A DNA stretch of 64,000 nucleotides from assembly GCA_016787895.1 (NCBI GenBank), contig JAEUTN010000008.1, positions 89,319 through 153,318 of the forward strand. The letters run 5' to 3'. The notes beneath the pieces are model-generated. The model was not told where the DNA came from and did not search any database. It worked only from the letters and a program-made list of their open reading frames with translations. Position 1 is the stretch's first letter; the number at the start of each line of letters is the position of its first letter. The translations under genes and the position numbers were made by a program. Origin of the DNA: Bacteroidia bacterium. GTDB lineage: Bacteria; Bacteroidota; Bacteroidia; B-17B0; Aurantibacillaceae. Shown in pieces: positions 26,546 to 34,954 of this stretch.

Positions 26546-26869
26546 TTAACCAACAATGCCTCCAAGCTTAGCTTTTAAAAAGTTCAGAATATAGATTTCT
26601 CCGGAATTAACAGGCAAACTATTCAAACTTCCTTGTATCCTTCCTGAATGACTTTCACTGTTGATTCGCAACAGAAGAAATATCCGGAGGTCTTGCAAAT
26701 TAAAAACCCTAGCAGTGTATTCTGATCCTAAGCCTATCTCCTTGCCCTCTTTTTGATTTACTTCAGGTAAAACAATTCAAAAAATCCGGCGCAACCCTGC
26801 CTTAGGAACAAAGGCATTGAATCCCCTTGTTCCTTCTGGCCCGCATCTCTTCTCTTACCCATGAACCCA
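26546..26869. other. Non-coding spacer between convergent genes
   Basis: This 324-base gap separates the exported RidA gene from the end of hom. No credible gene is visible. The one feature is an imperfect hairpin, AGGAACAAAGG (26804-26814) with CCTTGTTCCT (26825-26834), without a T-run directly after it on either strand. Confidence 0.5.
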
Positions 26870-28117
26870 TCATTCCTGCAACCATGCAATCTCCCCGAAT
26901 TTCTCGCTGTACTGCGACACTTCTGCTGAATTTGGAAGATCCATAAGCACAGCTGAAACATCTTCTGTAGTTAAGGTGCTTTGTAATTCCGCCAGGGTGA
27001 TGATACCAATGGTATACGCCTGTTCCTTGTTTTTATACAACTCCTCTGTGTCTAAAAATTTTGATCGTACTTCATCTGAAGCTTCTCTCGGGTGGCGCAA
27101 AAGCACCCTGAGAAAAATGTTCTCAGACGCTTCCATTTCATTGTCCTCCTGCCTCTTTTTGTATTCGTAGCGGTAATTGTATCGCAAGGCCGAAATATCG
27201 CTAAGTACCGCAGAGGCTGTTGGATAAGCCCCGGCGCCCCGGCCCACAAAAAACTGTTTATCGGCAAAACAGCCTTCAATCTGTAAAGCATTGTACACCT
27301 CATCCACCTGGTAAAACTTGTCGTTCTTACTAACAAATTCCGGTAACACAAAAGCACATACTTTCCCTGCTTCGTTTTTGAAGGCCCTGGCTTTCAGTTT
27401 TATCTTCAGGCCTTTTTCTCTGGCGTAGTTCAATTCCAGTTCCCCGAGTTTATTAATGCCCTGATGAAAAATCTGCTCCGGTTGAAGCACAATTCCAAAG
27501 GCATGGGCGATCAACAGCAGCAATTTGAATTTGGCGTCAAACCCTCCTGTGTCCAGTCTTGGATTGCTTTCGGCATAACCCAGCTCCTGCGCCTGCTGAA
27601 GGGCTTGTTGGTAACTCAGGTTTTCAGAAGCCGTTTTACTGAGGATGTAATTGGTACTGCCATTCACAATGCCTTCAATGGAACGCAAGAGGTCGTTGTC
27701 GTAATATTCTTCCAGGTTACGAATAATGGGAATACTCGCGCATACGGCCGCTTCATACAAAAATGGTGTTTGGAATTGTTTTTGAAGCTCCAGCAATTCT
27801 TCAAAATGCTCGGCTATCATTTTTTTGTTGGCACTAACTACTGCCTTTCCATTGCATAAGGCTTGTTTTACAATTTCAAAAGCCGCGTCGGGGTCATCAA
27901 TTAATTCCACCACCAGGTTAATCTCTGCGTCGTTCAGAATTTCCGACTTATCGTAACTGAACCATTCGGGCGCGAGACGTCTGCTTTTGTTTTTTTGTTT
28001 TACTACTATGGTTTTTATTTCCGCATCCAGCCCCGGGGTTTGTTGCAGTACCTCGTATAAGCCATGGCCCACGCAGCCAAAACCAAATAATCCGATTTTT
28101 AATTTTTTAGTGTTCAT
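26870..28117 (-). CDS. hom: Homoserine dehydrogenase
   Basis: The enzyme reduces aspartate semialdehyde to homoserine, the branch point to methionine and threonine. The nucleotide-binding motif is IGLFGFGCVGHGLYE (residues 8-22), then VSANKKMIAEH, and the family signature EGIVNGSTNYILSK with the substrate motif GYAESNPRLDTGGFDAKFKL. A C-terminal segment after about residue 330 has the pattern of an ACT-like regulatory domain (ENIFLRVLL...). At 415 residues it is a stand-alone enzyme without aspartokinase fusion. It begins 9 bases after metB, under the same SAM-I riboswitch. Confidence 0.93.
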   Translation of the reverse strand: MNTKKLKIGLFGFGCVGHGLYEVLQQTPGLDAEIKTIVVKQKNKSRRLAPEWFSYDKSEILNDAEINLVVELIDDPDAAFEIVKQALCNGKAVVSANKKMIAEHFEELLELQKQFQTPFLYEAAVCASIPIIRNLEEYYDNDLLRSIEGIVNGSTNYILSKTASENLSYQQALQQAQELGYAESNPRLDTGGFDAKFKLLLLIAHAFGIVLQPEQIFHQGINKLGELELNYAREKGLKIKLKARAFKNEAGKVCAFVLPEFVSKNDKFYQVDEVYNALQIEGCFADKQFFVGRGAGAYPTASAVLSDISALRYNYRYEYKKRQEDNEMEASENIFLRVLLRHPREASDEVRSKFLDTEELYKNKEQAYTIGIITLAELQSTLTTEDVSAVLMDLPNSAEVSQYSEKFGEIAWLQE

Positions 28118-28126
28118 GGTATTGAA

Positions 28127-29293
28127 TCAGGCGGTGAATAAACTTGTTTTATATGCTTTTTGCAGGGCCTTTTCCAGATCCTGAATCAAATCATCAGCAT
28201 GCTCCAGTCCAACAGAAAGACGAATCAAACTGTCTTTTACTCCTGAACTGTAACGTTTTTCTCTGGGTATGGATTTATGGGTCATTTCTGCCGGTAAACA
28301 AATCAAACTTTTTGCTCCTCCTAAACTTTCGGCCAGTTTAAACAAACCGGTTGAGCTTACTATTTTTTCCGCCAGCAATGCATCGTCCTCTTTCAAATCA
28401 AACGCAATCACCCCACCAAAATAATGTTGTTGCCGGCATGCCACCTTGTGGTTAGCATGTGATGTTAATCCGGGATAATATACGGTCTTCACCAATTGGT
28501 GTTGTTGAAGGTACTTCGCTACTTTCTGAGCATTCAGCGAATGTTGTTTTACCCTCAGTTCAAGGGTTTCAATTCCGCGGATGACCAACCAGGAATCAAA
28601 AGGACCAAGGATGGATCCCGAGGCATTTTGTATGAACTTAATTTTAGCTCCCAGCTCTTTTGTTTTGGTAATCACCAATCCCGCAATCAGATCACTATGG
28701 CCTGATAAATATTTGGTGGCACTGTGAATCACGAGGTCAGCACCCAAATTCAAAGGTTGTTGCGAAACCGGTGAGGCAAAAGTGTTGTCCACACACAACA
28801 AAAGATGCTTCTCCTTCGCAATTTCCGCAATGCCTGCAATATCGGATACTTTTAGTGTAGGATTGGTAGGGCTTTCCAGCCAGATGAGTTTTGTGCGCGG
28901 ATTGATGGCAGCGCTCACTTGTTTCAAGTCGGAAGTGTCGACATACCTCACATTGATGCCGAACTTTTCGTACACCTGTGTGAAGAGACGAAAGGCGCCC
29001 CCATAAATGTCGTCAACCGCAAGAATTTCGTCGCCCGACTTGAGCAGTTTTACCACCGCGTCAATAGCGGCTAATCCGCTGGCAAAGGCAAAACCACTGG
29101 CCCCGTTTTCCAGTTTAGCCGCAAGGTCTTCCAACACCTTCCGTGTGGGGTTATTACTTCTGGCATAATCAAAGCCTTTGTGTACGCCAGGACTTTGCTG
29201 AACAAAGGTGGAGGTTTGGTAAATGGGTACGGCGATGGAGCCCGTGAGTTCGTCGACAGGAATGCTGTGTAAGATGTTTGTTGATGTGTTCAT
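28127..29293 (-). CDS. metB: Cystathionine gamma-synthase (trans-sulfuration PLP enzyme)
   Basis: A Cys/Met-metabolism PLP enzyme of 388 residues. Signatures: IYQTSTFVQQSPGVHKGFDYARSNNPTR, FASGLAAIDAV, VDNTFASPVSQQPLNLGADLVIHSATKYLSGHSD with the PLP Lys in ATKY, and SLGGAKSLICLPAEMTHKS. Cystathionine gamma-synthase (homoserine ester to cystathionine) is the best call given the SAM riboswitch and hom next to it, but cystathionine gamma-lyase and O-acetylhomoserine sulfhydrylase cannot be excluded on sequence. The N-terminus lacks the usual AIHAG opening and instead starts MNTSTNILHSIPVDELTGS. Confidence 0.85.
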   Translation of the reverse strand: MNTSTNILHSIPVDELTGSIAVPIYQTSTFVQQSPGVHKGFDYARSNNPTRKVLEDLAAKLENGASGFAFASGLAAIDAVVKLLKSGDEILAVDDIYGGAFRLFTQVYEKFGINVRYVDTSDLKQVSAAINPRTKLIWLESPTNPTLKVSDIAGIAEIAKEKHLLLCVDNTFASPVSQQPLNLGADLVIHSATKYLSGHSDLIAGLVITKTKELGAKIKFIQNASGSILGPFDSWLVIRGIETLELRVKQHSLNAQKVAKYLQQHQLVKTVYYPGLTSHANHKVACRQQHYFGGVIAFDLKEDDALLAEKIVSSTGLFKLAESLGGAKSLICLPAEMTHKSIPREKRYSSGVKDSLIRLSVGLEHADDLIQDLEKALQKAYKTSLFTA

Positions 29294-29380
29294 TTTTCTT
29301 TTGAATAAATTGGTTAAACAGTCTTGTGTTCAACTTATCCAAAAGTCCTGGTCGGAAAATGACTTGCGAAAGGGCATAAA

Positions 29381-29416
29381 TAAAAAATGCTCTCCCGACA
29401 AGCCGGAAGAGCATTT
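29381..29416 (-). terminator. Expression-platform terminator downstream of the SAM riboswitch
   Basis: On the minus strand AAATGCTCT pairs with AGAGCATTT (9 bp), with an inner CCG/CGG stem, followed by TTTTTTATTTAT. It sits between the riboswitch and the metB ATG, as a typical transcription-attenuation terminator. Confidence 0.75.
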
Positions 29417-29451
29417 CAACTATCGCGAATGGTTGTATGCTATATTCCTAA

Positions 29452-29558
29452 CTTATCTTTCCCCGTTTTACCGGAGTTGAATTTGGCACCTTCTTCGCTT
29501 ATGTGCGAAGGGTTGTCAAGACGTCTTTGGGTCAAATCCCTCAGTCTTTCTGGATAAG
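29452..29558 (-). promoter_or_regulatory. SAM-I (S-box) riboswitch controlling metB-hom
   Basis: Read on the minus strand the 107-base element opens with CTTATC and closes with GATAAG, forming P1. Between them are the conserved S-box pieces in order: CCAGAAAGAC, GAGGGATTTGACCC (P2 with the kink-turn region), GACAACC (GGCAACC in most members, one change), a P3 hairpin CTTCGC/GCGAAG, and GGTGCCAAATTC. A terminator follows 36 bases later. High S-adenosylmethionine is expected to favour termination and switch off metB-hom. The call is by pattern; a covariance model would settle it. Confidence 0.85.
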
Positions 29559-29578
29559 AAGATGGTAAAGAACTGGGG

Positions 29579-29611
29579 CAAAGATAAGAGGAGATTTTTC
29601 AATTCTCCAAA
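29579..29611 (-). promoter_or_regulatory. Promoter of the SAM-riboswitch/metB-hom transcript
   Basis: On the minus strand TTTG (29608-29611), a 21-base spacer and TATCTTTG (29579-29586) fit the Bacteroidota consensus TTTG...TAnnTTTG exactly at both elements. The start site is expected about 5-7 bases further on, just before the riboswitch P1 at 29558. The rest of the 29294-29706 spacer is the leader and, beyond the promoter, about 95 bases with nothing recognisable. Confidence 0.65.
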
Positions 29612-29706
29612 TAAATTTTGAAATAATTTTATTTCAGGACTTTTATTTGCATTGCATTAATCTCCAAACCCCTTTGTTTCAGAGGCCTGTGGAGGGGCTG
29701 TGGTAT

Positions 29707-30225
29707 TTACAAATAAATGTGAAACCAAAGGTGAGCCTGCCCCTCATATAAAAATCGGGTTTCACTCTGCAGTCCTGATTTTTCCAAAACCCGGATGGAG
29801 GCTTTGTTATCCGGATCCACAAAGGCGAATAGATTTTTAAGTTTCAGTGTTTCAAAGGCATATTTCACCAATGTTTTAGCGGCCTCTGTGGCGTATCCCC
29901 TGCCCCAATACTTTGGCATCAGACGATAACCCAGGTCGTAAAAATTACTGTGCCCGTTGATCTCCTCTTTCACCAGTTTTAATCCGGCCCAACCCATAAA
30001 TTCACCGCTTTGTTTTTCGATTAAGGCCCAACGGCCGATGCCATTTTCCCGGTATTGTTTTTGAATAAACAAAACTACCGCTTCCGCTTCCTCAGGGTTT
30101 GTAAGCGGAGAATTTCCGAGATACCTGTGCACCTCCTGATTCGAATCCATTTCGAAAAGCAGAGGAGCGTCGACGGCTACCAGCTCTCTGAAAATGAGTC
30201 TTGGACTTTCAAGCAATACCTTCAT
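29707..30225 (-). CDS. GNAT family N-acetyltransferase (RimJ/RimL-like)
   Basis: The 172-residue protein follows the GNAT pattern of ribosomal-protein and antibiotic acetyltransferases: opening SPRLIFRELVAVDAPLLFEMDSN, acetyl-CoA-binding YRLMPKYWGRGYATEAAKTLVKYAF (motif A, with R/Q-x-x-G-x-G/A) and the C-terminal ASIRVLEKSGLQSETRF. It transfers an acetyl group from acetyl-CoA to an N-terminus or small molecule; acceptor unknown. ATG start; 30 bases from the T9SS cargo gene end on the same strand. Confidence 0.9.
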   Translation of the reverse strand: MKVLLESPRLIFRELVAVDAPLLFEMDSNQEVHRYLGNSPLTNPEEAEAVVLFIQKQYRENGIGRWALIEKQSGEFMGWAGLKLVKEEINGHSNFYDLGYRLMPKYWGRGYATEAAKTLVKYAFETLKLKNLFAFVDPDNKASIRVLEKSGLQSETRFLYEGQAHLWFHIYL

Positions 30226-30254
30226 GTATCTACTAAGGTAATGCTACCATTTGA

Positions 30255-31094
30255 TTAATTGACAATAATGAGTTTTTGACTAAGCGGTTTGCCTTCGCCG
30301 GATAACTTTAAAAAATACACGCCTTCTGAAAGTTCATCTAAACTCAGCAGTTTGCTGTGTTGTCCTTGCTCCTGTTTTCCCTCGTTAAACAATTTCAGTT
30401 CTTTTCCTGAAAGGTCGTAAATACTGATTTCAATGTGAGCCGATTGTTTCAAGGAATAATTCAAGCGGGTAATGCCATTGGAAGGTTGAGGATAAAAACT
30501 CATTTCCCCATACAGCAGACTGGCTTCGTTAATGGACACTGGGTCGATGGGCACCTGTGCCTGAAGCCCGAGTGAAACTGGGGTGATGGGAAAATCGCCC
30601 GAACTGCTGTTATTGCCGTTCACAGCATTGCCTGAAACGTATATGGTGGCCGCTCCACTTTGAGGGGCTACCCATTCAAAACTGAAAACCGCTGAGCCTG
30701 AGTTAATTTTTCCCGTATTTTGCACCGCGTTTTTTCTAGCTCCTGAATTCAAAAACTTTACCCCGGCCCCCTGATTTTGCATCAGACCCGCATTGGTGTT
30801 GGAAGCGTTTAAAATTTCGCATCCAAATCCGAATTTACTGAAACCCGTGGCCGATACGGTAATTTCAATGGTATACGTTGTGCCCGGCACATATTCATTG
30901 TTTGAAAAGGAAGGTGTTGAACTGATGCTGATGGCTGAAGCGGGTGATGACCCGCCGCTATGACAGCTGGCACAGGTTGCCTCTCCGGGAGAACCGGTGT
31001 ATCCGGCAATGCCACTGTTGCTTAAAAACATAAAAGACCATCCTGATACCGAAACAAAGAGAAAAAGAAGAAAGAGCCGGAGTTTATTTTTCAT
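30255..31094 (-). CDS. T9SS type A sorting domain protein with a choice-of-anchor/Reeler-like domain and a CxxCH motif
   Basis: The 279-residue secreted protein has a signal peptide, then YTGSPGEATCASCHSGGSSP containing a CxxCH c-haem-binding type motif, then a beta-rich domain with FGFGCEILNA, similar to the Reeler/choice-of-anchor V domains. The C-terminal 80 residues are a T9SS type A sorting domain: FYPQPSNGITRLNY, ISIYDLSGKEL, GVYFLKLSGEGKPLSQKLIIVN. It should cross the outer membrane by the T9SS and be anchored or released. Whether haem is really bound is not shown. ATG start preceded by no clear ribosome site. Confidence 0.85.
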   Translation of the reverse strand: MKNKLRLFLLFLFVSVSGWSFMFLSNSGIAGYTGSPGEATCASCHSGGSSPASAISISSTPSFSNNEYVPGTTYTIEITVSATGFSKFGFGCEILNASNTNAGLMQNQGAGVKFLNSGARKNAVQNTGKINSGSAVFSFEWVAPQSGAATIYVSGNAVNGNNSSSGDFPITPVSLGLQAQVPIDPVSINEASLLYGEMSFYPQPSNGITRLNYSLKQSAHIEISIYDLSGKELKLFNEGKQEQGQHSKLLSLDELSEGVYFLKLSGEGKPLSQKLIIVN

Positions 31095-31177
31095 ACATTA
31101 TATTTGACAATTCGCTAATGTAGTGAAAGCATGATTTCAGCAAACGGAACCGTGTTAAATTTAATGCCGGCACATAC

Positions 31178-32239
31178 ATGAATCAGCCTACCTTACTTGT
31201 GGTAAGTCCGGGTTTTCCGGCGAACGAACAGGACAGTACCTGTCTGCCTGCTTTGCGTATGTTTTTAAAAGAGGAGTTGTTGCGTGAGCATTTCAACATC
31301 CGCGTCATCAGCATGCATTATCCTTTTCAGGCCGGGCAGTACACCTGGTTTGGTTTAAAGGTGTGGGCGCTGGCAGGTAAAAACAAAAAAGGACTTTTTC
31401 GAATACCCCTCTATCTTAAAACCTGGGCGGCTTTACGAAAAAACAGAAACAAGGATGGCCTTACGGTTGTGCTCAGCATTTTTGCAAGTGAAGCCGCTTT
31501 GCTTGCCTCTTACTTTTCCAAAAAAAACAAGTTACTTCATTTTTGTTGGGTCATGGGGCAGGATGCCGGCAACAACAACCCATATCATTCCATGTTCAGT
31601 TCTCAGATTCATTATTTGGTGATGTCCGAATTTTTAAAACAGCGGCTTGAACAGCACGGAAAACGAAAGGCCTTTGGCATCTTACCCTCCGCACTGTATG
31701 TGCAGGACCTACCTGCTTTTAAAACGAAAAAAAGAAATACTGATTTTGTTTGTGTGGGCTCACTTATTCCGCTTAAACGTGTGGAATGGGTTTTACAGGT
31801 GGTGCAGGATTTGAAAAAGGAAAACCTGAATGCTAAGGTGTGTATCATTGGCGATGGACCGGAAAGACAGGCCCTTGAAACAATGAGCAGGAAATCCGGC
31901 ATTTCAGAGCAGGTTCAGTTCAGGGGAGAAATTCAGCACAGAGAGGTGCTGAATGAAATGATGCAAAGTAAAATCGTACTGCACCCCAGTGCATACGAAG
32001 GATTCGGAAATGTATTCCTCGAAGCGCTGTATTCCGGTTGTCACGTGGTGAGTTTATTTGATCCCTTTAACGAAAAACACCCTGAACTGCACAAGGTCGA
32101 TTCTTATCCTGAATTTTATAGCATGGCCAGAACTTTGCTTCTGTCACAACTTGATCACCGCCCGGTACAAACCATCACAAGTAAAAGCACTGCCCATTCA
32201 TTTATTGCTTTTGTGAAGAGCGCCGGTAATCCTGAATAA
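31178..32239 (+). CDS. Glycosyltransferase family 4
   Basis: The 353-residue GT-B enzyme transfers a sugar from an activated donor. The C-terminal half holds the diagnostic parts: FVCVGSLIPLKRVEWVLQVV, VCIIGDGPERQALE and, near the end, LHPSAYEGFGNVFLEALYSGCHVV with the EX7E motif. The N-terminal acceptor half is less conserved. No signal peptide, so it acts on the cytoplasmic face. It opens the 31-40 kb set and its 3' end overlaps that of the next, convergent GT4 gene by 42 bases. Confidence 0.88.
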   Translation: MNQPTLLVVSPGFPANEQDSTCLPALRMFLKEELLREHFNIRVISMHYPFQAGQYTWFGLKVWALAGKNKKGLFRIPLYLKTWAALRKNRNKDGLTVVLSIFASEAALLASYFSKKNKLLHFCWVMGQDAGNNNPYHSMFSSQIHYLVMSEFLKQRLEQHGKRKAFGILPSALYVQDLPAFKTKKRNTDFVCVGSLIPLKRVEWVLQVVQDLKKENLNAKVCIIGDGPERQALETMSRKSGISEQVQFRGEIQHREVLNEMMQSKIVLHPSAYEGFGNVFLEALYSGCHVVSLFDPFNEKHPELHKVDSYPEFYSMARTLLLSQLDHRPVQTITSKSTAHSFIAFVKSAGNPE

Positions 32240-33298
32240 GGATTTGGCAATGGCTTCAAAACTCAATTGCTCATTAAACTGTTTCAAAACTTTTTTCCGG
32301 GCTTGTGTTTTATCAAGAACCAATGATTTGGCTAACACTTCCTGCAACGATTTACGGCTGCCGGACTCATACATTAAAGCGCAGGCTCCGTTTGCCGTCA
32401 TAAATTGAAAAGCCCCTATGGAAGGCACAAGGGGAATACATCCACAGGCCATGGCTTCGCAAAGCGCATAACCACTGCCTTCATGTAGGGAAGCCGAAAC
32501 AAAATAATCCGCCGCTGAATACCAGTCCCTGAGTTCTTCATGGGGCAGCCTGCCCAGAACATGTATTGTGTTATGGCCCCTGGTCAGATTAAGACATTCC
32601 TCCAACAGCGTTTCCTCATGGAAAATCACATACAAACGGGCAGAAGGCTGTTGTTTTAAAAACAGTACAAATTCTTCCAAAAAAAACAAGGGGTTTTTGA
32701 CCGGAATCAATCGACCCACCCAGAGATAAATAATCTCCTTTTCAGGTAGTTTTAATTTATTTCTCGCTTCAGGCTGAGGTACCACTTGAAAATCGCTTGA
32801 ACCCTCCATCAGCAGAAAAGGTTTTTTTTGCGGCAGTCTTAATTGCCGGGCTGTTTCCTGTGAAGTAAAAAGAAAAGCATCAACGAAAAGAGCACTTAAC
32901 CTTAATAAGGTCATTTTTAAGAATCCTCTCGGACGTTCTCCGTGATGTTGAACCATAAGTTTAACCCTGCTGCCGAGCACCCATCGCAAATGAACCACCT
33001 GAAGGTAATTGTTCAAACCATGTACCAGAACCACATCAGGATTTTCCTGTTTGATTTTTCTATGCAAATCCCCGGGTATACTAAGTTTATTGTATTTTTT
33101 GTTTTGAATCTTTAACCGGTAATCGTGTTCTTCCAGTTCCTCAGTAAACAGAGCGCATTTATAGGATACCCAATCGTAATTTTTACTGCATTGTTGCATC
33201 CATAGAAAGTTCAAAGGGATAGTTTCTTTCAACTCTGACAGGCTTTTTGCCTTCACCTGATGATAGGTGAGATCAATAAACTTCTCCTTTATCTCCAC
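32198..33298 (-). CDS. Glycosyltransferase family 4
   Basis: The 366-residue GT-B enzyme is recognisable by YLWVGRLIPVKNPLFFLEEF, RLYVIFHEET, HVLGRLPHEELRDWYSAADYFVSASLHEGSGYALCEAMACGCIPLVP (EX7E) and the donor-binding GxH-like VLVHGLNNYL. It transcribes against the GT4 at 31178 and overlaps it at the 3' end. The start is GTG; the next in-frame ATG is 33 residues in and would remove part of the N-terminal domain. Sugar donor and acceptor unknown. Confidence 0.87.
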   Translation of the reverse strand: MEIKEKFIDLTYHQVKAKSLSELKETIPLNFLWMQQCSKNYDWVSYKCALFTEELEEHDYRLKIQNKKYNKLSIPGDLHRKIKQENPDVVLVHGLNNYLQVVHLRWVLGSRVKLMVQHHGERPRGFLKMTLLRLSALFVDAFLFTSQETARQLRLPQKKPFLLMEGSSDFQVVPQPEARNKLKLPEKEIIYLWVGRLIPVKNPLFFLEEFVLFLKQQPSARLYVIFHEETLLEECLNLTRGHNTIHVLGRLPHEELRDWYSAADYFVSASLHEGSGYALCEAMACGCIPLVPSIGAFQFMTANGACALMYESGSRKSLQEVLAKSLVLDKTQARKKVLKQFNEQLSFEAIAKSLFRITGALHKSNK

Positions 33299-33446
33299 TA
33301 CATTTAATTGTTTGCTCCTAATTTAGAGATTTTGTTTCTTTTTGTTCTCATCGCATAAAGGTTACTCTCTGGTTTTATTCATTCATGCAATCGGTATAAA
33401 TTTTACATGATGACGAATTGAATGCTAATAATTTGTAACTTGTGTC

Positions 33447-34946
33447 GTGCTGAAAATTTTACTTTTTAATCCCAGGGCGGCAAATTACAAACCACGGATA
33501 CCCAATAGTATTCTCCAAATCGCCGCTTCCATTGAGGGTCTTCACGAATACATCATTGTTGACGGCAATCTTGAGAGCGATCCCGAAACCGTCATCCTCA
33601 ACTACTTTGCCAAAGAAAACATTGCCGTTTTTGCTTGCACGGTGATGCCCGGCCCTCAATTAAAACAGGCCATTCCCATTTCAAAAAAACTCAAAAACCT
33701 TTACCCCCAGCTTAAAATCGTGTGGGGCGGTTATTTTCCTTCCAATCAACCCGGCTCCGTTTTGCGCTCGGGCTATGTGGATGTGATTGTGAACGGACCG
33801 GGAGACAAAGCTTTTCCTGCTTTGCTCAGAGCCTTTGAAGAACAGAAGTCATTTGAAGGAATCAACAACCTGATCTATCTGGAGAATGACAAGATTGTCA
33901 AAACAAAAAAAGATGAGCTTTATGATCTGGACGCGCTTCCGGCTCTGCCTTATGATACACTTAATTCATTTTATCCCATAAAACGGTATTTGGGCAAAAC
34001 CTATCTTGGTAAAAACACCATTGCTTACCACAGCAGTTTCGGTTGTCCCTTCACCTGCTCCTTCTGCGCTGTTGTGCCCATTTACAACGCACGATGGAAA
34101 GGCAAATCCGCTGAAGGAATTTATAAGGACATTCTTTACCTCAAAACCAAATTCGGAGGCGATGCAATTGAGTTTCACGACAACAACTTTTTTGTTTCCG
34201 AAAAACGCGTGGTTGAATTTGCCAGACGCATTAAAAATGAAAACATGGTGTGGTGGGGAGAGGCCAGAATAGACACCATGTACAAATACAAGGACGAATC
34301 CCTGGCCCTGATTCGCGAAGCCGGTTGTAAGATGATTTTTTTTGGTGCAGAAACTGGCAACGACGCTTTGCTGGATAAAATGCAGAAAGGCGGCACACAA
34401 ACCGGGGAACAGATTCTGAAATTTGCCGAGCGCTTAAAACAATTCGACATCATTCCTGAATATTCTTTTGTTTTGGGCACCCCGGCCGAAACCGATGAAG
34501 AAGTTGAAAAACAAATCGATGAGGACATTGCTTTTATCCGGCAGGTGAAAGCCATCAATCCCAACACGGAGATTATTATTTATACATACAGCCCTGTGCC
34601 AACTGAGGGTTCTGACATGTACAACAAGGTACTGGCCAGTGGGTTTCGTTTTCCTGAAAAACTCGAAGACTGGATTTCTCCCGAATGGGAAAACTTTGAC
34701 CTTCGTAAAAATCCTCTCACGCCCTGGTTAAAACCACACATGATTGATAAGATCCGGAATTTTGAAACCGTGCTTAACGCCTATTATCCAACGGTTTCAG
34801 ACCTGAGGGTAAAATCCTGGCAGAAAAATCTTTTGCGTCGCTGGGGTGCACTGCGTTATCATTCCCGCATTTATACTTTTCCATACGAAATAAAAGTGTT
34901 GCATAAGTTATGGAAATACCGCCTTCCTGAAATAGAAGGTTTTTAA
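33447..34946 (+). CDS. Cobalamin-binding-type radical SAM protein
   Basis: The 499-residue protein has an N-terminal region with the B12-domain style (LLFNPRAANY, LQIAASIEG, VWGGYFPSN, YVDVIVNGPGDKAF) as in many class B radical SAM enzymes, and the [4Fe-4S] motif CPFTCSFC at residues 200-207. Then follow EFHDNNFFVSEK and GAETGNDALLDKMQKGGT. A ~100-residue C-terminal extension is rich in basic and aromatic residues. The B12 loop DxHxxG is not obvious, so cobalamin binding is a guess from the layout. Such enzymes methylate or rearrange unreactive carbons. The start is GTG, 8 bases before the next gene follows its stop. Confidence 0.8.
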   Translation: MLKILLFNPRAANYKPRIPNSILQIAASIEGLHEYIIVDGNLESDPETVILNYFAKENIAVFACTVMPGPQLKQAIPISKKLKNLYPQLKIVWGGYFPSNQPGSVLRSGYVDVIVNGPGDKAFPALLRAFEEQKSFEGINNLIYLENDKIVKTKKDELYDLDALPALPYDTLNSFYPIKRYLGKTYLGKNTIAYHSSFGCPFTCSFCAVVPIYNARWKGKSAEGIYKDILYLKTKFGGDAIEFHDNNFFVSEKRVVEFARRIKNENMVWWGEARIDTMYKYKDESLALIREAGCKMIFFGAETGNDALLDKMQKGGTQTGEQILKFAERLKQFDIIPEYSFVLGTPAETDEEVEKQIDEDIAFIRQVKAINPNTEIIIYTYSPVPTEGSDMYNKVLASGFRFPEKLEDWISPEWENFDLRKNPLTPWLKPHMIDKIRNFETVLNAYYPTVSDLRVKSWQKNLLRRWGALRYHSRIYTFPYEIKVLHKLWKYRLPEIEGF

Positions 34947-34954
34947 ATAAACGC

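Noticed and set aside
26758..26961. A 67-codon frame in the RidA-hom spacer
   Set aside because: Overlaps the end of hom on the same strand, Cys- and Arg-rich without pattern; no ribosome site.
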